DNA of 64,000 bases from Streptomyces aureoverticillatus (GTDB taxonomy: Bacteria > Actinomycetota > Actinomycetes > Streptomycetales > Streptomycetaceae): NCBI RefSeq assembly GCF_014649395.1, contig NZ_BMSY01000006.1, positions 1-64,000 of the forward strand. The letters run 5' to 3'. Position 1 is the stretch's first letter. Each line of letters starts with the position of its first letter. Position numbers and translations under genes: made by a program. This document shows positions 43,948-52,643 of the stretch, in pieces. Under the pieces are notes generated by a model that worked only from the letters and a program-made list of their open reading frames with translations, was not told the DNA's origin and did not search any database.

Positions 43948-44904
43948 ATGGACGTACTCGCCGGTCTCCTGGAAGGCCCCCGCGCCCGCGGAGCCTTCAT
44001 GATCCGCGCCTGCTTCGAGCCGCCCTGGTCGGTCCGCATCGCCGACGAGGCCCCCGTCTCGGTCATGATCGCCGTGCACGGCGACGCGTGGATCGTCCCG
44101 CAGGACCCGGACGGCACCGGCCGCGACGACCACCCGCCCCGCCTGATCCGCCCCGGCGACCTGGCCATCGCCCGCGGCCCCGACCACTACCTGGTCGCGG
44201 GTGACCCCGCCACCGAGCCGTTCGCGGAGATCGGCCCCGGCCAGCGGTGCGCACCGCTGAACGGCGCGCCCGAGGGCCACTACGCGGACCTCGGCCTGCG
44301 CGCGTGGGGCCAGCGGGACGGATCGGTGCAGCTGCTCATCGGGACGTACCAGATGCGCGGCGAGATCACCGGCCGGCTCCTCGACGCCCTGCCGCCGCTG
44401 CTCGTCCTGCCGACCGAGGTGTGGGACTGCCCGCTGACGCCGTTCCTCGCGGAGGAGATCACCAAGGACGAGCCGGGCCAGGAGGTCGTCCTCGACCGCC
44501 TCCTCGACCTGCTGCTCATCGCCGCGCTGCGGGCCTGGTTCTCCCGCCCGGAGGCGGCGGCCCCGGCCTGGTACCGGGCGATGGGCGACCCCGTCGTCGG
44601 CCCCGTCCTGCGGCTGCTCCAGGACGACCCGGCGCACCCGTGGACCGTCGCCTCGCTCGCCGCGAAGGCGGGCGTCTCCCGGGCGGCGCTCGCCCGGCGC
44701 TTCAGCGACCTCGTGGGCGAGCCCCCGATGACGTACCTGACCGGCTGGCGCCTCGCCCTGGCCGCCGACCTGCTGCGCGACAGCGACCTGACGATCGCCT
44801 CCATCGCCCGCAAGGTCGGCTACGGCAGCGCGTTCGCGCTGTCCAGCGCCTTCAAGCGGGAGTACGGGGTCAGCCCGCAGGAGCACCGCACGGGCGCGTC
44901 GTAG
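43948..44904 (+). CDS. AraC-family regulator with cupin domain
   Basis: A 318-residue regulator. The N-terminal cupin-type domain (AraC_binding-like, residues 5-190; IRPGDLAIARGPDHYLVAG) probably senses a ligand. The C-terminal double helix-turn-helix is WTVASLAAKAGVSRAALARR and LTIASIARKVGYGSAFALSS, ending EYGVSPQEHR. It is divergent from the NmrA-like gene, a frequent regulator-target layout. Probably translated from a leaderless mRNA. Confidence 0.9.
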   Translation: MDVLAGLLEGPRARGAFMIRACFEPPWSVRIADEAPVSVMIAVHGDAWIVPQDPDGTGRDDHPPRLIRPGDLAIARGPDHYLVAGDPATEPFAEIGPGQRCAPLNGAPEGHYADLGLRAWGQRDGSVQLLIGTYQMRGEITGRLLDALPPLLVLPTEVWDCPLTPFLAEEITKDEPGQEVVLDRLLDLLLIAALRAWFSRPEAAAPAWYRAMGDPVVGPVLRLLQDDPAHPWTVASLAAKAGVSRAALARRFSDLVGEPPMTYLTGWRLALAADLLRDSDLTIASIARKVGYGSAFALSSAFKREYGVSPQEHRTGAS

Positions 44905-44907
44905 CCT
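44902..44907 (+). promoter_or_regulatory. -10 element, second AraC gene
   Basis: TAGCCT overlaps the stop codon of the previous gene and lies six bases before ATG 44914. Confidence 0.35.
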
Positions 44908-44913
44908 GGCGGT

Positions 44914-45756
44914 ATGAAGGTCGTCGGGAGAGGTCGCAGGCGCGCGGCGCCGCCTGCTTCGTACGCCGACACGCCTGCGTACGCCGACACGCCTGCGTAC
45001 GTTGACACGTCGTCGTACGACGACCCGCCCGGCACCACGTACGCCGAGCGCCCCTCCACCGCGCTCCCCGGCGCCGTCGTGTGGACGAAGATCACGGCGG
45101 CCGCGGCCCAGGGCACCCCCGCCGCCTCCGCCGTGCTGCCCGACGGCTGCATGGACCTGCTCTGGACCGAGGGCAGACTGTTCGTCGCGGGACCGGACAC
45201 GCACGCGTACCGGACCGGAACCGGCGAAACCACCGCCCCCGGCCGCTACGTCGGCGTCCGCTTCGCCCCCGGCACCGCTCCCGCCCTCCTCGGCGCCCCT
45301 GCCCACGAACTGCGCGACCAGCGCGTGGAGTTGACGGACCTGTGGCGCGCCGCGGAAGTGCGCCGCCTCACCGCACGCGTGGACGCGGCCGACGACCCCA
45401 TGGCCGCCCTGGAGGCCGTCGCGGGCGAGCGCGCCGCGGACCGGCCGCCGCCCGACCCGCTCCTGACCGAGGTCGTGCGGTCCCTGAACGCCGGCCGCGG
45501 CGTCGCGGAGACCGCCGACGCCGCGGGCATCGGCGCGCGGCAACTGCACCGCCGTGCCCTTCCCGCGTTCGGCTACGGCCCCAAGACCCTCGCGCGCGTG
45601 CTGCGCCTCCAGCGGGCGCTCGCGCTGGCCCGCTCGGGGCTGCCGTACGCGGACACGGCCACCCTGGCGGGCTACGCCGACCAGGCCCATCTGGCCCGTG
45701 ACGTCAAGGAACTGACGGGCATGCGGCTGAGCGAACTGCTCGCCCCGACACCCTGA
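44914..45756 (+). CDS. AraC-type regulator (DUF6597-like) with N-terminal hexapeptide repeats
   Basis: A 280-residue protein. After residue 48 the fold resembles DUF6597 regulators: VLPDGCMDLLWTEGRLFVAG and VGVRFAPGTAPALLGAPA. The C-terminal helix-turn-helix pair is GVAETADAAGIGARQLHRRA and YADTATLAGYADQAHLARDV. Residues 16-39 are four imperfect copies of a Tyr-Ala-Asp-Thr-Pro hexapeptide, unusual for a regulator and absent from the domain core; they may be a recent repeat expansion. It lies 9 bp after the previous AraC gene. Confidence 0.85.
   Translation: MKVVGRGRRRAAPPASYADTPAYADTPAYVDTSSYDDPPGTTYAERPSTALPGAVVWTKITAAAAQGTPAASAVLPDGCMDLLWTEGRLFVAGPDTHAYRTGTGETTAPGRYVGVRFAPGTAPALLGAPAHELRDQRVELTDLWRAAEVRRLTARVDAADDPMAALEAVAGERAADRPPPDPLLTEVVRSLNAGRGVAETADAAGIGARQLHRRALPAFGYGPKTLARVLRLQRALALARSGLPYADTATLAGYADQAHLARDVKELTGMRLSELLAPTP
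44959..45030 (+). repeat. Four tandem 18-bp repeats inside the regulator gene
   Basis: Copies at 44959, 44977, 44995 and 45013 of the unit GCGTACGCCGACACGCCT; the first two differ at one or two bases and later copies diverge. In frame, so each unit adds six residues. Confidence 0.8.
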
Positions 45757-45776
45757 GGGCAACTCGCGGGTGCCCG

Positions 45777-46253
45777 TCAGCCGGGCAGCGGCGCGAAGAG
45801 GTCGGCCCCGTTGCCGTCGGGGTCGAGCACCGTCGCGTACCGCTGCCCCCACGCCGCGTCGAACGGCTTCAGCTCCGAGCGGTACCCGGCGGCCACCAGC
45901 TCCTCGTACACCGCGTCCACGCCCGCGGGCGTACCGCAGTGGAAGGCCAGCCCGATCCGCCCCGCGCCGGGGACCGCCCGCCACTCGGGGGAGAAGGAGC
46001 GGACGGTCTCCTCGGTGTCGAAGGCGACGCGCAGCCCGCCCGGCAGGGTGGCCTCGACGTGCGGCAGCTCCTCGGCACCGGCCGGGAAGTCGAGCCCGAG
46101 CCTGCGGTAGAAGGCGAGCGACGCCGTCAGGTCGGACGTGACGATGCCCACGAGATCGAGCCGGGGCGTGACGCGCGGCGTGGCGCCGGTGCCGTCGTCG
46201 GTCCTGCCCCTGGCATTGTCGGTGTTGTCGGTGTTGATGTCGTTGCTGTTCAT
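45777..46253 (-). CDS. VOC (glyoxalase/bleomycin-resistance-like) family protein
   Basis: A 158-residue protein with two beta-alpha-beta-beta-beta modules: DLVGIVTSDLTASLAFYRRL and GLAFHCGTPAGVDAVYEELV, ending YATVLDPDGNGADLFAPLPG. The likely metal-ligand Glu/His positions are only partly evident. ATG 46253 follows TACGCT by seven bases. The first 28 residues contain Asn-Thr-Asp repeats and are likely disordered. The substrate is unknown. Confidence 0.88.
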   Translation of the reverse strand: MNSNDINTDNTDNARGRTDDGTGATPRVTPRLDLVGIVTSDLTASLAFYRRLGLDFPAGAEELPHVEATLPGGLRVAFDTEETVRSFSPEWRAVPGAGRIGLAFHCGTPAGVDAVYEELVAAGYRSELKPFDAAWGQRYATVLDPDGNGADLFAPLPG

Positions 46254-46260
46254 GCCCGTG

Positions 46261-46266
46261 AGCGTA
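46261..46266 (-). promoter_or_regulatory. -10 element, leaderless VOC gene
   Basis: TACGCT on the minus strand, seven bases upstream of ATG 46253. Confidence 0.4.
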
Positions 46267-46389
46267 GGCAGCGGCCCGCCACGCGGTCTTGAAGGAATCG
46301 GACACGCGCGGCGACACGCGTGGCCGCGCACGGGCGCGCGGCCGGGGCGCGAACGGCTCCCGCGGCTGTCCCGGGCCCCGAATCCTCGC

Positions 46390-46395
46390 TACGGT
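46390..46395 (+). promoter_or_regulatory. -10 element, leaderless NUDIX gene
   Basis: TACGGT lies six bases before ATG 46402; no ribosome-binding site. Confidence 0.45.
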
Positions 46396-46401
46396 GGTGT
46401 C

Positions 46402-46827
46402 ATGGCTATCCCTGGCGAGAACCATCTTGCGGCAGCCGTCGTGGCCCACCGGGGCCGTGTGCTGCTCGTACGCCGCAGTGAGACCGAGCGGTTCCTGCCA
46501 CGCGTCTGGGGGGTGCCCTGCGGAAAGCTCGAACCGGGCGAGAGTCCCCGCGACGGTGTGCTGCGGGAGCTCAAGGAGGAGACCGGCCTGCTCGGGCACG
46601 TCGTGCGCAAGGTCGGCGAATCGTCCTTCGTCAGCCAGTACAAGGGCCACGAGGTCAAGAACTGGCAGGACAACTTCCTGGTCCGCCCCCTCAGCTTCGA
46701 CGTCTCACTGCCCCACCCCGACCAGGACCACCGCTGGCTCACCCCCGGCGAACTCGACACGGTCGAGATCGACGACTACAACCGCGACATCGTGGAGCAG
46801 GCCCTCAGCAGGCTGCGCGGCCGCTGA
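46402..46827 (+). CDS. NUDIX hydrolase
   Basis: A 141-residue enzyme. The Nudix box is complete at residues about 40-62: GKLEPGESPRDGVLREL followed by KEETGL, which binds Mg2+ and cleaves a nucleoside diphosphate linked to another group. AAAVVAHRGRVLLVRRSETE is the preceding sheet. The substrate is unknown. The start is set by the ATG six bases after TACGGT. Convergent with the cupin-like gene, with a short direct-repeat region between. Confidence 0.92.
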   Translation: MAIPGENHLAAAVVAHRGRVLLVRRSETERFLPRVWGVPCGKLEPGESPRDGVLRELKEETGLLGHVVRKVGESSFVSQYKGHEVKNWQDNFLVRPLSFDVSLPHPDQDHRWLTPGELDTVEIDDYNRDIVEQALSRLRGR

Positions 46828-46866
46828 CACCCGCCGCGCCCCGCACCAACCGGCGGCCCTGGGCGT

Positions 46867-46917
46867 GTCCCTAGGAGTTCCGAGGGGTTCCCGGAAGTCC
46901 CCAGAAGTCCCTAGGAG
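46867..46917. repeat. 11-bp direct repeat at the end of the cupin-like gene
   Basis: GTCCCTAGGAG occurs at 46867 and 46907; the second copy contains the minus-strand stop codon of the cupin-like gene. Shorter echoes (GAAGTCCC) lie between. Confidence 0.5.
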
Positions 46918-47666
46918 CAGGCCAACTCCTCGCTCCCGCCGATCAGTTCAGTCAGCGTCCGCAGGTCCGCCAGATACTCCGGCACCTCCAGCGGCACCTT
47001 GGCGTACGCCTGCGCGCGGCGCCCCGAAGCACCGCCCGTGAACACGTCCGTGTAGCGCCGCCGGCCCACGCCCGTCTCCAGGAACAGCGTCACCGCCGTC
47101 CCGGGTGAGGCGCACCACGCCCGGTGCAGGGCGTACGAGGGCAAGGCGTAGCCGCTGCCCGCCGCGTACTCGGCCGTCTGCGTCAGGCGCAGCCGGGTCC
47201 GGCCCGCCGGTTCCAGGAGCCAGTCGCCGGCCTCCTCCGACAGCGACTCGCGGTAGCGCGCCGCCGCCAGCGGGCCGTCGCCCGCCGTCTCGTACAGCTC
47301 CATGCCGAGGGCGCCCCGCACCACGTAGGAGGCCAGCGGGGAACGGTGGTTGTGGATGTCCTCGCGGCCCGCCCGGTGCGAGCCGGGGTGCCAGACGTGG
47401 GCCCGCAGCATGTGCCGGGTGCCGACGTCGATCAGCAGCAGCTTGTCGAAGCCGAGGATGTGCCGGTACGAAAGGCGCGCGCACCCCGACGGATCACCGG
47501 CCCCGGACGCCAGCTCCGCCACCAGCGCCAACAGCCGTTCGGGAGAGCCCAGTTCGGCGACCACCGCGCGCGCCGCCCGCACCAGCTCCCCCTCGTCGAG
47601 GTCGGCAGCGCCGTCGAGGGACCCCTCGAGCAGCCGCCTGGCCCGCAGCACGTGCCGACCACCCAT
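46911..47666 (-). CDS. Cupin-like (cysteine-dioxygenase-type) protein
   Basis: 251 residues. The central part LLIDVGTRHMLRAHVWHPGS, then REDIHNHRSPLASYVVRGAL and a later YALHRAWCASPGT give a likely cupin metal site: His-Asn-His plus a downstream His. The layout resembles cysteine dioxygenase-type cupins, but no close family is recognised. No signal peptide. It follows the cyclase-like gene by 105 bp on the same strand and is probably co-expressed. Function not assigned. Confidence 0.7.
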   Translation of the reverse strand: MGGRHVLRARRLLEGSLDGAADLDEGELVRAARAVVAELGSPERLLALVAELASGAGDPSGCARLSYRHILGFDKLLLIDVGTRHMLRAHVWHPGSHRAGREDIHNHRSPLASYVVRGALGMELYETAGDGPLAAARYRESLSEEAGDWLLEPAGRTRLRLTQTAEYAAGSGYALPSYALHRAWCASPGTAVTLFLETGVGRRRYTDVFTGGASGRRAQAYAKVPLEVPEYLADLRTLTELIGGSEELACS

Positions 47667-47720
47667 GCAGTCACGCCGCCTTCCGTCGGTCCCGCCCGCC
47701 CCGCCCGCCGGGACGCGAAG

Positions 47721-47786
47721 CCGGAGTTGAGGCCTCCGGCTGCCGGAGCTGAGACCTCCGGCTGCCGGAGTTCAGGCTTCCGGCTG
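47721..47786. repeat. Three tandem 22-bp repeats
   Basis: Copies at 47721-47742, 47743-47764 and 47765-47786, about 80-90 % identical, unit beginning CCGGAG and ending CTCCGGCTG. The third copy contains the last codons and the stop of the cyclase-like gene, so the array arose by duplication of the gene end. Confidence 0.85.
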
Positions 47787-49175
47787 ATACATCCATACGG
47801 CATGGGCGCGCAGCGCCGAAAGGCCCTGATAGGTCATCCACAGCGGGCGGCCGAGATCGTGCCCGTCCCAGTTCCAGATCCCGTCGTCCTGCTGGCGCAG
47901 CACACCCGCGACCGCGTCCGCGAGCAGCGTGTGCCACACCGCCTCGCGGCCCTCGGCGGCGGCGATCTCCCGGGCACCCGGCGTCAGCAGCGCGCGCACC
48001 ATCCACGCGGCCGTGAAGTGCCGTACGAAAAGGACCTCTTGGCGCCAGGAGTCCTGCGGGTGCGGGCGGCGCACCTCCTCCTGGGTGTTGAGCAGGTCCG
48101 CGCACGTCCGGTGCTCCGGCATCGGGCAGGACAGCAGCCAGCGGATGCCGTCCTCACGCGCGGCCCGGGCGTTGACGTCCTCGCCGAGCACACGGGCCGC
48201 GCGGTCCAGGGCCACGACGGCCTGCGCGGTGTGCGCGGGCGAGGGGCGGGTCGGGTGCGCCGCGGACGCGCGCAGGCTCGGGCCCCAGCAGCGGCGGTGC
48301 TCCCGGGCCGGATCGGTGATCGTCCGGTCGACCAGCTCGTCCCGCAGCCGGGCGATGGCCGGGGAGTCGGGCGCCGCGCGCAGCAGGCCCCGCAGCACCG
48401 TCGTCACCACATGGGTGCGGGCGAGGCCCGACGGTTCCAGGTCCGCCGTGAAGCGGGCCGCGCAGCGCGCCGCCTCGTCCGCGAGCCGCTCCGGGTCCGC
48501 GCCCGCGCGGGCGAGCGCGCCCAGCACCAGGGCCGTCACCTCGGGCCGGGGCACCGACCCCTGCGAGCGCGCCGCCCAGCCGCCGTCCGCGAGACGCAGC
48601 CGCCACAGCGTCCCGACCAGCTCCGACGGGCTCAACCTGCCGTCCTGCACGCCCAGTTCGAGCACCAGGTGCAGTCCGTACGCGGTGCCGGTGGGCGTGG
48701 GCCGCACCGGCTCGGTCTGCTCGTCGAGCGCGTGCGGCCAGCCGGTGAGGAGGCCGCGGTCGGGGTCGTCGACGACCGCCACCTCCGAGCGCAGGGTGTG
48801 GTGCGCGGCGGCGGCGAGGGTGGGGAGCGGGCCGGGGGAGGGGGCGGTGGCGAGTCCCGTGGCGGTGCCCCGGGCGTGCGGCACGGTGGCCTGCGCGGCG
48901 TCGTCCGCGGCCGCCCTGGCGCGCAGCAGCGCCGCCGCCAGCCAGGCGGCCAGGCCGGTGCCGACGCCGCTGACCGTCGCGATGCCGTACCGCGCGGCGT
49001 CCCCGGAGATCTGCTGCCGCAACACGCCCACCAGGGACTGGAACACGGCGTACCCCGCGGCGGCGCAGCCGAAGCCGCCGAGCCAGCCCACGAACCGGCC
49101 CTGGCGCGAATCGCCCGGGGCGGGCGGGTCGGGATCCGGCCCGGCCGGGCGGCGGCCGAGCTGCTGCTGTGACAC
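47772..49175 (-). CDS. Membrane-anchored terpene cyclase/prenyltransferase-like alpha-toroid protein
   Basis: 467 residues. One or two hydrophobic segments (residues about 28-85, WLGGFGCAAAGYAVFQSLVG and ATVSGVGTGLAAWLAAALL) anchor it. From residue 150 on, helical repeats with GGWAARSQGSVPRPEVTALV and a C-terminal DDGIWNWDGHDLGRPLWMTY resemble QW-like motifs of the squalene cyclase/prenyltransferase toroid. The Asp-rich cyclase motif DxDD is not seen, so catalysis is uncertain. GTG 49175 has GGAGGGAA upstream. It heads a two-gene unit with the cupin-like protein. Function unknown. Confidence 0.7.
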   Translation of the reverse strand: MSQQQLGRRPAGPDPDPPAPGDSRQGRFVGWLGGFGCAAAGYAVFQSLVGVLRQQISGDAARYGIATVSGVGTGLAAWLAAALLRARAAADDAAQATVPHARGTATGLATAPSPGPLPTLAAAAHHTLRSEVAVVDDPDRGLLTGWPHALDEQTEPVRPTPTGTAYGLHLVLELGVQDGRLSPSELVGTLWRLRLADGGWAARSQGSVPRPEVTALVLGALARAGADPERLADEAARCAARFTADLEPSGLARTHVVTTVLRGLLRAAPDSPAIARLRDELVDRTITDPAREHRRCWGPSLRASAAHPTRPSPAHTAQAVVALDRAARVLGEDVNARAAREDGIRWLLSCPMPEHRTCADLLNTQEEVRRPHPQDSWRQEVLFVRHFTAAWMVRALLTPGAREIAAAEGREAVWHTLLADAVAGVLRQQDDGIWNWDGHDLGRPLWMTYQGLSALRAHAVWMYQPEA

Positions 49176-49334
49176 AGGTGGTTCCCTCCCCCCAGGGCGG
49201 CGCGTGGGTCGTCGTGATTCCCAGTCTAGGCGGCCGTAACCGTGTTTCTCCGGGTCAGGACGGTTCCGGAAGTCCGGGTCGGGACATTCCGGAAGCCCGG
49301 TGGCCGCGGGGCGCGCCGCCCCGTCGTCCCGCTG

Positions 49335-52217
49335 TCACCGCCCCCTTGCGGCGACCGAGAAGGTGAACGCGAACTCCGCGGGCGCCACCCGGAGTTCGTG
49401 CCCCGACAGCACACCTGGCCCGCACGACTGCGAGCCGATGCCGCGCTGCCCGTGGTCGAGGTGCACCCACACCGTGTCACCGGGCGTCAGGTCCGTGCGG
49501 TGGGCCGCCGCGTCCAGCTCCTCGCTGCTCCAGCGGCGGGCCGTGAACCAGAACGCGGGGTCGCCGACGATCCGCACCCCCTCGCCGTCGAGGCCCGCCC
49601 GCAGCTCGGCCCAGCGGACGTCGGCGCGGGCGCCGTTCTCCTGTGGGCGGACGTACGGCGTCTGCATGCGCTCCACGGGCATGGACCAATGACCCACACC
49701 GCACGCCGACTTGGTGTCCGGGTAGCCCTCCCCGGGCCCGCCGCCGAACCAGTGCGCCTGCCCCAGCGCGGCGGGCAGCCCGAGCCGGACGCCGAGCCGG
49801 GGCAGCGGCACCTCCCAGTCGCCCTCCGGCGTCACCGACACCGTCAGGCGCAGGTCCGTGCCGTCGGACGTCCAGCGGTAGACGGTGCGCAGCGCCAGGT
49901 CGCGGGCCGCGGGCGCCACCCGGGTGCGGACGGTCACCGCGTCCGCGCCCGACTCGACGTCGTCCAGGCGGTGTTGCATGCGGTCCAGGCCCAGCTTGCG
50001 CCACAGCGGGCCGTAGCGGGTGTCGGGTTGCCAGGGCGCGCCGTCGTCGTTGTCGGTGGGCGCGCGCCACACGTCCAGGCGCGGCGGGGCGGTGAGGGTG
50101 AGCGTGTCCAGGGCGCGCAACTCGCCGGTGCGGGTGTCGAAGCGGCCGGGGCCGAGGGCCACGTCGTAGCCGCGGCGGCGCGGGCGTTCGCCGGTGGCGG
50201 CGGGCACCGGCGGGCGCGGCGTGACGGCGAAGTCGGCGCGCGCCACCACGTGGTCGAGGGCCGTCCAGTTGGTCTCCTCGCAGACCAGGGCGGCCAGGTG
50301 CAGCCGGGTCTCGGCGCCGCTCGCGGCCGCGGGCGGGTCGGGCAGCTTCAGCTCGACGCTCTCGCCGGGGCCGAGTTCGGGCGGTACGTCCAGTGGCCCG
50401 GAGACGTCCCGTTCCTCGCCGTCCATGAGGTACGTCCACTCGAAGGCCAGCTCCGACAGGTCCGCGAAGTCGTACAGATTGGTCACCGACACCGTGCCCG
50501 ACACCGGGTCGTAGCCGAACCGCACCGGCTGGATCACCCGTTTGTAGTCGACGAGCCCGGGGGACGGCGTCCGGTCCGGGAAGCACAGGCCGTCGCAGAC
50601 GAAGTTCCCGTCGTGCAGCTCCTCGCCGAAGTCGCCGCCGTACGCGAAGCCGTACGCCGGGTGCTTCAGGCCGTGGTCGATCCACTCCCAGATGAACCCG
50701 CCCTGGAGTCGCTCGTACCGCTCGAACAGTTCCTGGTACTCGCTGAGCCCGCCCGGCCCGTTGCCCATGGCGTGGCCGTACTCGCAGAGGATGAAGGGCA
50801 GTTGACGCCGGTCCTCGGGCCCGTCGTCCGCACCCCGCCCGATCCGCTCCACCTCGGCGTGCTCGGCGTACATCCGCGAGTACATGTCGGTGTCCCGGCA
50901 CGAGGGGTCGCCCTCGTAGTGCAGCAGCCGGTCCGGGTCCCGCTCCCGGATCCACGCGGCCATCGCGCGCAGCCCCTCGCCCGTGCCGCACTCGTTGCCG
51001 AGCGACCACACGATCACCGACGGATGGTTCTTGTCCCGCTCCACCATGCGGGCAGCGCGGTCGAGGAGGGCCGGGGTCCAGCGGTCGTCGTCGACGGGGT
51101 TGCCGCGCCAGCCCAGCATCGTGAAGCCGTGCGTCTCCAGGTCGCACTCGTCGATGACCCACAGGCCGAGCTCGTCGCACAGGTCCAGGAAGGCCGGGTG
51201 CGGCGGATAGTGGGACGTCCGCACCGCGTTGATGTTGTGCTGCTTCATCAGCCGGACGTCGGCGCGCATCGTGGCGAGGTCGAGGGCGCGGCCCCGCTCC
51301 GGGTGGAACTCGTGCCGGTTCACGCCCCGGAACAGCAGTGGCCGCCCGTTCACGGTGATCAGCCCGTCCGTCAGCGCGACCGTGCGGAACCCGACCCGCA
51401 GCGCGATCCGCTCGCCCGGCGTGGCCAGCACCGCGTCGTACAGCCGGGGCCGCTCCGCCGACCACGGCTCGACCGGCACGGTGACGCTCTCGCCCGTCGC
51501 GATGTCGACGCCCAGCTCCGGCACCGTCACCTGCCCCGGCACGTCGGAGTCCACCCGCAGCGTCCCGGTGCCGTTCTCGTGGTCGTACGAGGCGTGCGTG
51601 AAGAAGTCCCGCGCGGCGCCCTCGGGACGGTGCAGCAGCGTCACGTCCCGGAAGATCCCGGGCAGCCACCACTGGTCCTGGTCCTCCAGATACGACCCCG
51701 ACGACCACTGGTGCACCCGCACGGCCAGGACGTTGCCCTCCGGCCGCAGCAGGTGCCCGACCGCGAACTCGTGCGGCAGCCGCGAGCCCTTGAAGTCGCC
51801 GAGCGGAGTCCCGTTCAGCCACACCCGCGCGCACGACTCGACCCCGTCGAACCGCAGCACCGCGTCCCCGCCCGCCGGCCAGTGCTCCGGCAGGTCGAAG
51901 CCGCGCAGGTGGTCACCCGTCGGGTTCTCCGTCGGCACCCGCGGCGGGTCGACGGGAAACGGATACATCTGATTGGTGTAGATGGGTGCGCCGTGGCCCT
52001 GCAGCACCCAGTGCCCGGGCACGACGACCTCGTCCCAGGCCGCGGCGTCGAACCCCGCCGTGGCGAACGACTCGTCAGCACGACAGGTACCCGGCGACAG
52101 CCGGAACCGCCAGCTTCCGTTCAGCGAAAGGGAGACGGCGTCCGACCCCGCGCTCCACACACGCGGCGGCAGAGCGCCGGAACCGGGGGATACGTCCTCG
52201 TGGTAGGGGAGCTCCAT
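49335..52217 (-). CDS. lacZ: Beta-galactosidase, GH2 LacZ type
   Basis: A 960-residue cytosolic glycosidase. Domains in order: sugar-binding jelly roll (LNGSWRFRLSPGT), immunoglobulin-like domain, TIM barrel with RGVNRHEFHPERG, the acid/base Glu in VWSLGNECGTGEG and the nucleophile Glu in FILCEYGHAMGNGPGG, and the C-terminal small-chain domain (HWFGGGPGEGYPDTKSA). Length is that of E. coli LacZ (about 1020) with small losses. No transporter or regulator is adjacent. ATG 52217 is chosen; upstream in-frame starts lack support. Confidence 0.95.
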   Translation of the reverse strand: MELPYHEDVSPGSGALPPRVWSAGSDAVSLSLNGSWRFRLSPGTCRADESFATAGFDAAAWDEVVVPGHWVLQGHGAPIYTNQMYPFPVDPPRVPTENPTGDHLRGFDLPEHWPAGGDAVLRFDGVESCARVWLNGTPLGDFKGSRLPHEFAVGHLLRPEGNVLAVRVHQWSSGSYLEDQDQWWLPGIFRDVTLLHRPEGAARDFFTHASYDHENGTGTLRVDSDVPGQVTVPELGVDIATGESVTVPVEPWSAERPRLYDAVLATPGERIALRVGFRTVALTDGLITVNGRPLLFRGVNRHEFHPERGRALDLATMRADVRLMKQHNINAVRTSHYPPHPAFLDLCDELGLWVIDECDLETHGFTMLGWRGNPVDDDRWTPALLDRAARMVERDKNHPSVIVWSLGNECGTGEGLRAMAAWIRERDPDRLLHYEGDPSCRDTDMYSRMYAEHAEVERIGRGADDGPEDRRQLPFILCEYGHAMGNGPGGLSEYQELFERYERLQGGFIWEWIDHGLKHPAYGFAYGGDFGEELHDGNFVCDGLCFPDRTPSPGLVDYKRVIQPVRFGYDPVSGTVSVTNLYDFADLSELAFEWTYLMDGEERDVSGPLDVPPELGPGESVELKLPDPPAAASGAETRLHLAALVCEETNWTALDHVVARADFAVTPRPPVPAATGERPRRRGYDVALGPGRFDTRTGELRALDTLTLTAPPRLDVWRAPTDNDDGAPWQPDTRYGPLWRKLGLDRMQHRLDDVESGADAVTVRTRVAPAARDLALRTVYRWTSDGTDLRLTVSVTPEGDWEVPLPRLGVRLGLPAALGQAHWFGGGPGEGYPDTKSACGVGHWSMPVERMQTPYVRPQENGARADVRWAELRAGLDGEGVRIVGDPAFWFTARRWSSEELDAAAHRTDLTPGDTVWVHLDHGQRGIGSQSCGPGVLSGHELRVAPAEFAFTFSVAARGR

Positions 52218-52411
52218 GACTCCATCAGAACGTGCCGAGGTGGTGGGGCTCAATTCTTCGCGACGGAGGGTTGTTGGATTCTTGATGGACGGGTTGGACG
52301 AATCGGGGGGCGGGCGGGGCGTTCGGGTGAGTCCGGGTAAGCGGGACGCGAGGAAATCCGGGTGCGAACGACGTGAGGAAAAAGGAGTGGCGGCCCGTCG
52401 GAGGCGGGGGC

Positions 52412-52417
52412 TACAGT
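52412..52417 (+). promoter_or_regulatory. Possible -10 of the rsgA leader transcript
   Basis: TACAGT within an otherwise GC-rich gap; the transcript would start near 52424 and contain a 23-codon ORF, a hairpin and rsgA. No good -35 is visible. A GC stem CGGCGG-CGCA-CCGCCG (52431-52446) follows. Confidence 0.35.
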
Positions 52418-52504
52418 CCTGAGCGTTCCCCGGCGGCGCACCGCCGCCGTCGGCCGAGCAGGCCTCGGGGACGAAGGCTGACCAGGACTCAGGAGGTGTG
52501 ACCC

Positions 52505-52576
52505 ATGGCTGTCGTTGCGCAGGGCGCTGCCCGCATCCAGACGTTCATCCACATCACCTCCGTGGTCTCCGGCTGA
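52505..52576 (+). CDS. 23-codon ORF upstream of rsgA
   Basis: ATG 52505 has an ideal ribosome-binding site AGGAGG (52491-52496) eight bases upstream, stronger than that of rsgA. The peptide begins MAVVAQGAAR and ends TSVVSG, hydrophobic and Val/Ile/Thr-rich, with no family recognised. It stops 67 bp before the rsgA TTG. Likely a regulatory upstream ORF rather than a functional protein. Confidence 0.55.
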   Translation: MAVVAQGAARIQTFIHITSVVSG

Positions 52577-52622
52577 CCTTCCTTCTTCTGCTGCGTGCCT
52601 GTCGGGCGCGCGGGCCGGGGCC

Positions 52623-52637
52623 ACCCTTGTGAAGGGT
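52623..52637 (+). promoter_or_regulatory. Hairpin sequestering the rsgA ribosome-binding site
   Basis: ACCCTT-GTG-AAGGGT forms a perfect 6-bp stem with a 3-nt loop. Its 3' arm contains GAAGGG, the Shine-Dalgarno sequence seven bases before the TTG start of rsgA. Folding would block initiation. Confidence 0.55.
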
Positions 52638-52643
52638 TCCCCC

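Noticed and set aside
52417..52494. Long-range pairing of TCCTGAG (52417-52423) with CTCAGGA (52488-52494) over the upstream ORF ribosome site
   Set aside because: The 5' arm lies at or before the predicted transcription start near 52424, so it would not be in the RNA.
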